Of a DNA stretch of 64,000 nt, positions 1 to 6,810 are shown one piece after another. The notes below the pieces were generated by a model. It worked only from the letters and a program-made list of their open reading frames with translations, was not told the DNA's origin and ran no database searches. A program made the translations under genes and the position numbers. The first letter of the stretch is position 1. Every line of letters starts with the position of its first letter. This DNA is from Myxococcales bacterium (GTDB lineage Bacteria; Myxococcota; Myxococcia; Myxococcales; JAKAPL01), in the NCBI GenBank assembly GCA_021783235.1, contig JAJXUD010000006.1, forward strand, positions 1 through 64,000. Reading direction: 5' to 3'.

Positions 1-12
1 GGCGGGCAGGTC

Positions 13-127
13 TGATCACGATGCTCCGATCCGGGTGATCACGATGCCGATCTCGGTGATCACGATGGTCCGATCCGAGTGATCACGATGCTCCGATCCC
101 GGCGATCACGATGGTCCGAGATACGCA
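13..127. repeat. Five ~23-bp direct repeats, probable IS21-family terminus
   Basis: The core TGATCACGATG (first base varies) occurs at 13, 36, 57, 80 and 103, each followed by a variant of STCCGATCYSRG, so the spacing is 23, 21, 23 and 23 bp. IS21-family elements are known to carry several ~20-bp internal repeats at their ends and to terminate in CA. A CA dinucleotide at 126-127 follows the last repeat directly, and the sequence beyond it belongs to a different element. The istA/istB genes, if present, lie outside the window. Assignment to IS21 is inference from the repeat architecture. Confidence 0.5.
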
Positions 128-231
128 CCCGAGGCACCCGCCGCTGGTGGTGGAACGCGAGCAAGGGGCTCCACGTCGCCCTGCCGAACAGTTACTACGA
201 CCGCCTCGGAGTCCCAAGACTCGCCGGCTAA
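121..231 (+). pseudogene. C-terminal tail of a group II intron maturase (5'-truncated)
   Basis: Frame +1 reads 36 residues ending ...RRWWWNASKGLHVALP... and ...YDRLGVPRLAG before a TAA at 229-231. The Trp-rich stretch, the HVALP-N-x-Y/F motif and the LG-x-PRL end resemble the extreme C terminus of group II intron reverse transcriptase/maturases. The stop lies 14 nt before the domain V hairpin, the usual spacing where the ORF sits in intron domain IV. Everything upstream is missing and replaced by the IS21-like end, so this is a relic. Confidence 0.55.
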
Positions 232-243
232 CCTCAACCGTCC

Positions 244-323
244 GAACCGCCGGATGCGGACCCGCATGTCCGGTGGTGTGGGAGGGGAGTAGAGGGGACG
301 AACCCTCTACCCCCTATCCCGAT
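244..323 (+). ncRNA. Group II intron 3' end: domains V and VI
   Basis: 246-277 folds as a domain V hairpin: ACCGCCGGA (246-254) pairs with TCCGGTGGT (269-277) including a G-U wobble, TGCG (255-258) pairs with CGCA (263-266), there is a two-nucleotide bulge TG at 267-268, and the total is about 34 nt with the base pairs flanking it. CGC occupies the catalytic-triad position. The apical loop GACC is not a GNRA tetraloop. 289-296 pairs with 303-310 as domain VI around a GACGAA loop. The intron ends near CCCTATCCCGAT at about 323. Only this 3' portion survives, so it cannot splice. Confidence 0.75.
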
Positions 324-597
324 TGCTCTTCGTCGAAGATCGGGCCGATGAAGTCGACTTTCGGCGGCCTCGCCACCCCCGCCGCGACCTCGCGTCCTTT
401 GCCCGCGCCGTGGAGCCGCTCGAGCCATACCTCAACGATCTGCTGTTCGTGAGTGGCTCGGCTCACTTCCTCGGCGAGGTGGAGGGCGGCTTCTACCTCG
501 AGTTCCTCGCGCCACTCGTCGGCGGGAAGGTCGAGCGCGGCCGTCGCCGCGACGCCACGGTCGCCGTCGCAGGAGTGACCGCCCAGCCGATCGGCGG
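314..597 (-). pseudogene. Remnant coding sequence interrupted by the group II intron
   Basis: Read on the minus strand, this stretch is open for about 94 codons, with a protein-like composition (for example EWREELEVEAALHLAEEVS and PPKVDFIGPIFDEEQ). The stop TAG is supplied by the intron's own last bases, so the real protein would have continued across the insertion point. The N-terminal side dissolves into the 85-bp satellite. The family is not recognised; an open frame of this length can occur by chance in GC-rich DNA. Confidence 0.3.
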
Positions 598-1275
598 CCT
601 CATTCGATCGATCAGCGGGCAGAGTCGGTCGATGGTGGGGTCACACTCGACCGATCAGCCGCGAGAGTCGACCGATCAGCGGCCTTACTCGATCGATCAG
701 CGGGCAGAGTCGGTCGATGGTGCGCTCCCATTCGACCGATCAGCCGCGAGAGTCGGCCGATCAGCGGCCTCACTCGATCGATCAGCAGGCCGAGTCGGTC
801 GATGGTGGGGTCATGCTCGACCGATCAGCGGCGAGAGTCGGCCGATCAGCGGCCTCATTCGATCGATCAGCGGGCCGAGTCGGTCGATGGTGCGCTCACA
901 CTCGACCGATCAGCCGCGAGAGTCGGCCGATCAGCGGCCTCATTCGATCGATCAGCGGGCAGAGTCGGTCGATGGTGTGCTCACATTCGACCGATCAGCC
1001 GCGAGAGTCGATCGATCAGCGGCCTCATTCGATCGATCAGCGGGCAGAGTCGGTCGATGGTGGGGTCACACTCGACCGATCAGCCACGAGAGTCGACCGA
1101 TCAGCGGCCTCACTCGATCGATCAGCGGGCCGAGTCGGTCGATGATGGGGTCACACTCGACCGATCAGCCGCGAGAGTCGACCGATCAGCGGCCTCATTC
1201 GATCGATCAGCGGGCAGAGTCGGTCGATGGTGGGGTCACATTCGACCGATCAGCCGCGAGAGTCGACCGATCAGC
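596..1275. repeat. Eight tandem 85-bp higher-order repeats
   Basis: The junction GGCCT(C/T)A recurs at 596, 681, 766, 851, 936, 1021, 1106 and 1191, exactly 85 bp apart, with a degenerate boundary at 1276. Each 85-bp unit is a tetramer of diverged monomers built on TCGACCGATCAG, with monomer steps of 21, 21, 21 and 22 bp. Copies differ at a handful of positions. Because 85 is not a multiple of three, the frame shifts at every copy and all three plus-strand frames stay open over the array. That argues for a non-coding satellite, not a protein repeat. Confidence 0.9.
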
Positions 1276-1300
1276 GGCGCTGATCGCGCGATCAGCGCCG
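1275..1300. repeat. 26-bp perfect palindrome at the array centre
   Basis: CGGCGCTGATCGC (1275-1287) is followed immediately by its exact reverse complement GCGATCAGCGCCG (1288-1300). It lies at the right edge of the 85-bp array and marks the point where the monomers change orientation. It could extrude as a cruciform. Confidence 0.9.
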
Positions 1301-1317
1301 GCATGCGGTCGACTCGC

Positions 1318-1421
1318 GCCGCTGATCGGCCGAGTGAGGGCCGCTGGTCGCTGGAGTCACGCGGCTGATCGGTCGAATGGGGCCGCTGATCGGCGGAGTC
1401 ACGCCGCTGATCGGCGGACTC
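1318..1421. repeat. Inverted, degenerate monomers of the satellite
   Basis: GCCGCTGATCGGCCGAGT-like monomers start at 1318, 1340, 1361, 1383 and 1404 (steps of 22, 21, 22 and 21 bp). They are the reverse complement of the monomer in the 85-bp units, so this is a short inverted arm of the same repeat family beyond the 1275-1300 palindrome. Confidence 0.75.
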
Positions 1422-1459
1422 TCCGCGCCGAGGGACCGATCGGGGCGGCGAGGAGGTCG

Positions 1460-1924
1460 TGCCAGAGCATCTCCCAGGCGCGGTGGATAGAGCGACGCAT
1501 GGAGCGGCTGCTCCCCACGGACTACTTTCACGTCGTCTTCACCGTGCCCGATGACCTGCTCAACGGGATCATCCTTCGCAACCGCGCGCTGTTCTTCGAT
1601 CTGCTCTTCGCCGCAGCCAGTGAGACGCTCCTCACGCTCGGCCGGGATCCCAAGCGGCTTGGCGGGCAACTCGGCGTCACGGCTGTCCTTCACACCTGGA
1701 CGCGCGACCTGCGGTTTCATGCGCACCTGCACTGCATCGTCACCGGCGGCGGCCTATCCATGGAAGAGCTGGACGATTCACAGCTCATCATGGCGCTGCT
1801 GCTCGACGCGGCGCAGGCCGAGCTGGACGCGGAGGCGCGCGCCGAGGCCGCCTTTTTTTCACCCCGCAGCCAGCCGGCAACGACGCGGCTGCGCCCTCGT
1901 CGACGGAGAAGGGGCGCGCGTTGA
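1460..1924 (+). pseudogene. IS91-family transposase fragment, lacking both ends
   Basis: From codon 1460 the frame matches the middle of IS91-type transposases: CQSISQARWIERRMERLLP, TDYFHVVFTVPDDL, LGVTAVLHTWTRDLRFHAH and HCIVTGGGLS. IS91 enzymes are rolling-circle (HUH/Y2-like) transposases with an N-terminal zinc ribbon. Homology begins exactly at the last Cys of that ribbon; the rest of it is replaced by satellite DNA. After about 1760 the sequence no longer resembles the family and continues as an unrelated Ala/Glu- then Arg-rich frame to a TGA at 1922. It is an inactive relic. Confidence 0.8.
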
Positions 1925-1960
1925 CAGTGGACCCTGGGCTCGGCTAACTGCCCGGTCACC

Positions 1961-3337
1961 ATGCGCTCGCTCCTCCTCGGCTCGCTCCTCACGGCCATTC
2001 TGGCCGCATGTGGCAATCGTCCCCCCGCGACCTCCGGCTCGGCGGCGGGCGGGACGGCGGGCGGAACGGACGGCGGCGCGGACGCCGGGGCCTCGCCGGG
2101 CTCTCCCGGCGGCTACCCGACCGTCGCCTGCGAGGAGCCCGGCCAGATCGACCCCTGGGCGCCGGTCGCCGGCGACTTCAGCGTTCCAGCGGATCTCGGC
2201 CGCATCCTCGCCTGCGAGCACAGCGCCACGGTGGCCACCTCGAGCCCGCCGTACGACGAGTTCGTCATTCAGTACGTCACGCAGGGACCCGTGGGGACGC
2301 TCCACCGGGCGAGCGCGCTCCTCTACCTGCCGTCGGGCGAATCGGATGGCGGCGTGCCGCTCGTCGCGGTCGACCACGGCACCTCCGGGATGGGCCCGAG
2401 CTGTGGGCCGAGCCACGTCACCGCCGTGGCGGACTACATGGCGCTTCCGCTGGTCCAGGCCGGCTACGCGGTCGTCGCTCCGGACTACGTGGGCATGGGG
2501 GTGGACGAGGGCGGCGTCTCGCCCTACATGGTCGGCGAGGCGGAGGGATACGCCATCCTCGACGCCGTGCGGGCCATGAAGGGCTTCCACGACCCGCGCT
2601 TCGACGCCTCGCGCCTCTCGGGCGAGCTCTTTCTCGCGGGCCACTCCCAGGGCGGCCAGGCGACCCTCTTCGCCCACGCCCTCTTCGATCCCGCCACCGC
2701 GGGCTTCACGCTGCTCGGCTCCGTCTCCTGGGCCCCCGGCCTCGGCGACGTCCGGGGCGTCGGCCAGGCCATGAGCGGGGGCGCCTCCACCAACGGGCTC
2801 GGCACCCTCCTCCTGATGGGGCTCTACGGCGAGTGGAGCTACCACGGCGCGCCGCCGCTCTCGGACTGGCTCACGCAGAGCGCGCAGGCCCAGCTCCCGG
2901 GCCTCCTCCACGACCAGTGCCTCGCCGAGGAGCTCACCTCGATTCCGGCCGCCTGGCCCACGTTTGGCGACGCGCTCACGCCGCCATTCCTCGCGGCGGC
3001 CCAGAGCTGCCCGCTGAACGGCGGGAGCTGCCCGTCCTTCGAGCCGTGGGCGACCGAGCTGGTCGACGCGCAGCCCGGAGGCTTCACGAGCGCGGAGCCG
3101 GCGCTCCTGCTCCAGGGCGAGAGCGACACCACCGTGGCGCCCGAGACGACCGCCTGCATCGAGAAGCGGCTCCAGGAGCATCAGACGCCCGTGCAGCTCT
3201 GCGGCTACGCGGCGACCGATCACCTGACCATCGTGCAGAACTCGATCGGCGACGCGATCCGCTGGATGGCGGCCCGCCGCCTCGGGCAGACCCCCGACGT
3301 CTGCCCGGCCCCGCTCGCCGAGAGCTGCGCCCCCTGA
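1961..3337 (+). CDS. Secreted alpha/beta-hydrolase lipoprotein (lipase/esterase-like)
   Basis: The product is 458 residues. The N terminus MRSLLLGSLLTAILAACGN is a lipoprotein signal with the lipobox LAAC, followed by a Gly/Ala/Asp-rich linker (about residues 20-50) of the kind common on myxobacterial surface lipoproteins. The hydrolase core shows the nucleophile elbow GHSQGG near residue 228, a candidate acid in LLQGESDTTVAP and a candidate His in ATDHLTIV, in that order. The overall pattern resembles secretory lipases or large serine esterases; the substrate is unknown. It stands alone between the relic region and tRNA-Asp. Confidence 0.8.
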   Translation: MRSLLLGSLLTAILAACGNRPPATSGSAAGGTAGGTDGGADAGASPGSPGGYPTVACEEPGQIDPWAPVAGDFSVPADLGRILACEHSATVATSSPPYDEFVIQYVTQGPVGTLHRASALLYLPSGESDGGVPLVAVDHGTSGMGPSCGPSHVTAVADYMALPLVQAGYAVVAPDYVGMGVDEGGVSPYMVGEAEGYAILDAVRAMKGFHDPRFDASRLSGELFLAGHSQGGQATLFAHALFDPATAGFTLLGSVSWAPGLGDVRGVGQAMSGGASTNGLGTLLLMGLYGEWSYHGAPPLSDWLTQSAQAQLPGLLHDQCLAEELTSIPAAWPTFGDALTPPFLAAAQSCPLNGGSCPSFEPWATELVDAQPGGFTSAEPALLLQGESDTTVAPETTACIEKRLQEHQTPVQLCGYAATDHLTIVQNSIGDAIRWMAARRLGQTPDVCPAPLAESCAP

Positions 3338-3372
3338 TCCCGGGCGGCGTGGCGACGCCAGCGTGAAAGCGC

Positions 3373-3402
3373 TTGCCTTCGCCCCGCCCGCCGCGCTAGC
3401 TT
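3373..3402 (+). promoter_or_regulatory. Probable sigma-70 promoter for tRNA-Asp
   Basis: TTGCCT at 3373-3378 and TAGCTT at 3397-3402 are separated by 18 bp and lie 16 bp upstream of the tRNA 5' end. This is a simple consensus match. Confidence 0.45.
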
Positions 3403-3418
3403 CCGCCCGCTTTCCGAT

Positions 3419-3492
<74 letters not shown>

Positions 3493-3630
3493 CCTCGTAG
3501 AACCCCGCGAGAACTGGCGCTTTCGCGGCGAGGCCGTGCCGACGCGGCCCGAGTAGCGCCGCGCCCTGGTTTCGCAAGGACGCCAGCGGCGCAGGTTGCT
3601 TCGCCAGTCCGTCCGGCCTACACTCTTCCC

Positions 3631-3819
3631 ATGGGCGCCCCGAAGCGAAAGCAGCCCGAAACTGAGCATCCCGCCCCCCGGCCGAGCCCGGCAGAGCGTG
3701 AGGCCGCCGAGGATCGGGCGGACGCGGAAGCCCTTGATCGCGCCGTCGCCGACTGGGAGGCCGATGGCCGCCGGACGGTTCCGCTGGCCGAGGTCAAGCG
3801 CCGCCTCGGCTTGAAGTAA
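3631..3819 (+). CDS. RelB-like antitoxin
   Basis: This 62-residue, highly charged protein has a disordered Pro-rich N terminus and a helical C-terminal part (ADWEADGRRTVPLAEVKRRLG). The C-terminal pattern DGR-TVPLxEVKxxLG is common in small antitoxins paired with RelE/ParE toxins. It begins 38 bp upstream of the toxin gene, the usual antitoxin-first order. Type II antitoxins bind and neutralise their toxin and normally autorepress the operon. The call rests mostly on the partner gene. Confidence 0.7.
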   Translation: MGAPKRKQPETEHPAPRPSPAEREAAEDRADAEALDRAVADWEADGRRTVPLAEVKRRLGLK

Positions 3820-3857
3820 CCACTCCGAGCGACAGGCTCCCGTAGTAGCTCTACGGG

Positions 3858-4115
3858 GTGCCTCCCTACCAGGTCGAGTTCACGCGGGCGGCGGACAAGC
3901 AGATCCGGAAACTCGACGGCCAGATTCACGTGCGGATCGTCGCCGCGATCGAACGGCTCGCCGATGACCCGCGCCCACCCGGACATAGGCAGCTCACCGG
4001 GCACCCGGGCTTCCGAGTCCGCGTCGGCGACTGGCGTGTGATCTACACCGTGGACGAGTCCGCCAGGGTCGTGATCGTTCAGGGCGTCGGCCACCGCCGC
4101 GAGATCTACCGCTGA
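3858..4115 (+). CDS. RelE/ParE-family toxin
   Basis: The product is 85 residues from a GTG start. It begins with YQVEFTRAADKQIRKLDGQ and ends with GDWRVIYTVDESARVVIVQGVGHRREIY, the typical RelE fold pattern (helix-rich N terminus, then GxxRVxY and a final HRxxxY motif). Proteins with the C-terminal GHRxxIY pattern usually act as ribosome-dependent mRNA interferases; ParE members target gyrase, and sequence inspection alone does not separate the two. The module sits just downstream of tRNA-Asp, a common entry point for acquired DNA. Confidence 0.85.
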   Translation: MPPYQVEFTRAADKQIRKLDGQIHVRIVAAIERLADDPRPPGHRQLTGHPGFRVRVGDWRVIYTVDESARVVIVQGVGHRREIYR

Positions 4116-4247
4116 CACGCTGCCCAGCCCTCCCGATCGGCAGCGCGCAAGGGGGCAGCAAGACCTCGCGGATTCGGCGAACGCGGGCCACTCGCAGAAC
4201 AGCTTCCCGAGCGCCACCCAGGCCGCCGGCTTCGACGGCTGAGCGGC

Positions 4248-4901
4248 TCAGCGGCCCGCGAACAGGCCGACGGGGCAGGAGACGCCCGTCCCCGCGAGGC
4301 CGCAGTAGCCGTCGGGGTTCTTCGCCAGATACTGCTGATGGTACTCCTCGGCGTAGTAGAAGACGGGCGCCTCTCGCAGCTCCGTCGTGATGGCGCCGAG
4401 CCCCGCCTTGGCGAGCCGCTCCTGGAAGGCGAGGCGGGAGGCCTCGGCCGCTCGGCGCTGCGGCTCGCCCGTCCAGTAGAGCGCGGAGCGGTACTGCGAG
4501 CCGACGTCGTTCCCCTGCCGCATCCCCTGCGTCGGGTCGTGCCCCTCCCAGAAGAGGCGCAACAGCTCTCCGTAGTCGAGCCTCGCGGGGTCGAAGGCCA
4601 CTCGCACGATCTCCGCGTGGCCCGTCCGGCCCGAGCAGACCTCCTCGTAGGTCGGGTTCGGCGTCGTTCCGCCGGCGTAGCCGACCGCGGTCGAGTGGAC
4701 GCCCTTCGCCTGCCAGAAGAGCCGCTCGGCGCCCCAGAAGCAGCCCATGCCGAAGTGGGCGAGCTCGACGCCCGCGGGAAAGGGCAACTCGAGCGCCGTT
4801 CCGAGCACGAAGTGGCGGTCGGGGAGCGGCATTCTCTGGGAGCGGCCGGGCAGCGCCTCCTCCGGGGTCGGCAAAGTCGTCGGCTTCGGTCGAAAGGGCA
4901 T
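4248..4901 (-). CDS. msrA: Peptide methionine-S-sulfoxide reductase
   Basis: The product is 218 residues, close to the usual length. MsrA reduces the S-epimer of methionine sulfoxide in proteins. The catalytic signature [13 protein letters not shown] is present with its Cys, followed by [31 protein letters not shown], the [18 protein letters not shown] block and [20 protein letters not shown] start it at MPFRPKP; the open frame continues further upstream without homology. There is no signal peptide, so it is cytoplasmic. It is divergent from the beta-propeller gene at 4936. Confidence 0.93.
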   Translation of the reverse strand: MPFRPKPTTLPTPEEALPGRSQRMPLPDRHFVLGTALELPFPAGVELAHFGMGCFWGAERLFWQAKGVHSTAVGYAGGTTPNPTYEEVCSGRTGHAEIVRVAFDPARLDYGELLRLFWEGHDPTQGMRQGNDVGSQYRSALYWTGEPQRRAAEASRLAFQERLAKAGLGAITTELREAPVFYYAEEYHQQYLAKNPDGYCGLAGTGVSCPVGLFAGR

Positions 4902-4935
4902 GCGATAGTCTAACCTCGACCGACGCAGCCTCGCC

Positions 4936-5895
4936 ATGCTCGCGCTCCTCCTCCTCGCCCTCGCCGCGCCGACCCCGGTCCCCCTCCCCGGCGGCGCGCC
5001 CGGCATCGGCTTCGACGACCTCACCTTCGCTCCGCCGCTCGGCCGGCTCCTGGTCCCCGCGGGCCGCACGGGCGATCTCGACCTCGTCGATCCCGAGACG
5101 CTCCACGCCGACCCGATCTCCGGCTTCTCGAACGCCCCGAAGCACGAGGGCGGCCACGACTTCGGCGTCACCTCGGCGGACATGGGCGGCGATCTCGTCT
5201 TCGCGACCGACCGGACGAGCCGCGAGCTCGTGGTCGTCGATCCGCGGAGCCGCCGGATCGCGGCCCGCGCGCCGCTCGGGGCCGAGCCCGACTACGTCCG
5301 CTTCGTCCCGCCCGCCTCCGTCTGGGTGACCGAGCCCGAGGCGGAGCGGATCGAGATCTTCTCGCTCGGGAGCCGCGGCGCCACGCCCGTGCGGGCCGGC
5401 GCCATCCGGGTCCCGGGCGGCCCCGAGTCGCTCGTCGTCGACGCCGCGGCCGGCCGCGCCTACGCGAACCTCTGGCACGGCGCGACCGTCGCCATCGACC
5501 TCGCCCACGGGCGCGTCGTCGAGCGTTGGCCCTCCGGCTGCGACAAGCCGCGCGGCCTCGCGCTCGACCGCGCGGCTCGGCTGCTCCTCGTCGGCTGCGC
5601 CGAGGGGAGGGTCAGCGCCATCGACGCGCGGACCGGGCGCCTGCTCGCGAGCGTCGCGGCGCCGGAGGGGATCGACATCGTGGCCTTCGACCCGAGCCGG
5701 CGCCACCTCTACGCGCCGGGCGGGCGCGCCGAGCGTTTCGCCACCTTCGGCGTCGGCCGCGACGGCAAGCTCGAGCCGCTCCGGAGCGAGCCTGCGCCCA
5801 GGGGAGCGCACTGCGTCGCGACCGACGGCCGCGGCCATGCGTTCGTCTGCGATCCCACGGGCGGACGGCTCTGGCGCTACGACGACCCGAGGTAG
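4936..5895 (+). CDS. Secreted beta-propeller (YncE/NHL-like) protein
   Basis: The product is 319 residues with a short signal peptide ([15 protein letters not shown]). The body repeats a pattern of hydrophobic strands with DP/VD turns (for example [24 protein letters not shown] and [24 protein letters not shown]), typical of seven-bladed propellers of the YncE or lactonase type. No catalytic residues are evident, so a binding or scaffold role is more likely than an enzyme. The SAM hydrolase gene follows 3 bp downstream, suggesting co-transcription. Confidence 0.7.
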   Translation: MLALLLLALAAPTPVPLPGGAPGIGFDDLTFAPPLGRLLVPAGRTGDLDLVDPETLHADPISGFSNAPKHEGGHDFGVTSADMGGDLVFATDRTSRELVVVDPRSRRIAARAPLGAEPDYVRFVPPASVWVTEPEAERIEIFSLGSRGATPVRAGAIRVPGGPESLVVDAAAGRAYANLWHGATVAIDLAHGRVVERWPSGCDKPRGLALDRAARLLLVGCAEGRVSAIDARTGRLLASVAAPEGIDIVAFDPSRRHLYAPGGRAERFATFGVGRDGKLEPLRSEPAPRGAHCVATDGRGHAFVCDPTGGRLWRYDDPR

Positions 5896-5898
5896 CCC

Positions 5899-6714
5899 GT
5901 GCGCCGGATCGTCTCCCTCCTCACCGACTTCGGCGGCCTCGACGGCTACGTCGGGCAGCTGAAGGCCGCGCTCCTCTCGGTGGCACCCGCGGCGACGCTC
6001 GTCGACCTGACGCACGAGGTCCCGCCGCAGGACGTGCGCGCCGCCGCCTTCCTGCTCTGGTCCGCGGTCGAGCCGTTCCCTCCCGGCTCCGTCCACCTCG
6101 CCGTCGTCGATCCGGGCGTGGGCGGGGCGCGCCGCGCCGTCGCCGTCCGCGCCGCCCGGGGCGATCTCTTCGTCGGCCCCGACAACGGACTGCTCGTCCC
6201 CGCGATCGAGCGGCTCGGCGGCGTCCGCGAGGCGGTCGAGCTGCGCGCGCGGCGCTACTTCCGCGCGGCGGTCTCGAACAGCTTCCACGGCCGCGACGTC
6301 TTCGGTCCCGTCGCGGGACAGCTCGCCCGCGGCCTGCCGCTGCGCGAGCTCGGACCATCGGCCGACGGGCTCGACCGCTCCGCCGGCTGGCCCCCGCCGA
6401 CCGTGGGGCCGGGCGGCGCCCTGCGCGGGCGGCTGATCCACGTCGACCGCTACGGCAACCTGATCACGAACCTCCCCGCGACCGCCCTCCCCGCCCGCTT
6501 CGGGGTCGCGGTCGCCGGCCGCCCGGTCGGACAGGGGCCGAGCCCGTCGTACGACGCCGTGGCGCGCGGCCGCTTCGCCTGCCTCGTCGGGAGCTCGGGC
6601 CTGCTCGAGATCGCCCGCCGCGACGGCGATGCCGCGCGGGCCCTGCGCGCGCGGACGGGGAGCCGGGTGACGGTGACCGCCGTCGCCGGCAAGAGAGCCA
6701 AGCCGCCCGCTTGA
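5899..6714 (+). CDS. S-adenosylmethionine hydrolase (SAM hydroxide adenosyltransferase, DUF62)
   Basis: The product is 271 residues from a GTG start. Family hallmarks are present: the N-terminal SLLTDFGGLDGYVGQLKA with the Asp motif, LVDLTHEVPPQDVRAAAFLL, HLAVVDPGVGG, FVGPDNGLLVP, the catalytic-region FHGRDVFGPVA and the C-terminal HVDRYGNLITN. Related enzymes hydrolyse SAM to adenosine and methionine using water, while fluorinase and chlorinase relatives carry halide-binding insertions that are not seen here. It likely acts in the cytoplasm. The physiological role is unclear in most bacteria. Confidence 0.88.
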   Translation: MRRIVSLLTDFGGLDGYVGQLKAALLSVAPAATLVDLTHEVPPQDVRAAAFLLWSAVEPFPPGSVHLAVVDPGVGGARRAVAVRAARGDLFVGPDNGLLVPAIERLGGVREAVELRARRYFRAAVSNSFHGRDVFGPVAGQLARGLPLRELGPSADGLDRSAGWPPPTVGPGGALRGRLIHVDRYGNLITNLPATALPARFGVAVAGRPVGQGPSPSYDAVARGRFACLVGSSGLLEIARRDGDAARALRARTGSRVTVTAVAGKRAKPPA

Positions 6715-6739
6715 CTTTGGTCAATGCAGGACGTATTGA
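6711..6739 (+). promoter_or_regulatory. Probable promoter for the large surface lipoprotein
   Basis: TTGACT (6711-6716) and TATTGA (6734-6739) are spaced 17 bp apart. The -35 overlaps the stop of the preceding gene. It would give a leader of about 65 nt before the GGAGGAGG ribosome site at 6797-6804. Confidence 0.5.
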
Positions 6740-6810
6740 CGCTCGGCCAAACGGTTGTCCATCGAGCGCACGGGAGACACCCGAGGCGCTCCAGTTGGAG
6801 GAGGAACACA

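Noticed and set aside
13-127. CRISPR-like short repeats
   Set aside because: Spacers of only about 11 bp are themselves repeated, and the pattern fits an IS terminus better.
596-1275. CRISPR array
   Set aside because: The repeats are contiguous without unique spacers, and no cas genes are near.
323-1924. A single 533-residue protein joining satellite and transposase
   Set aside because: The first 370 codons are the 85-bp satellite read in one of three equally open frames, and the real homology starts only at 1460.
3493-3630. Attachment-site copy of the tRNA-Asp 3' end
   Set aside because: No second copy of the T-arm/acceptor sequence could be found downstream.
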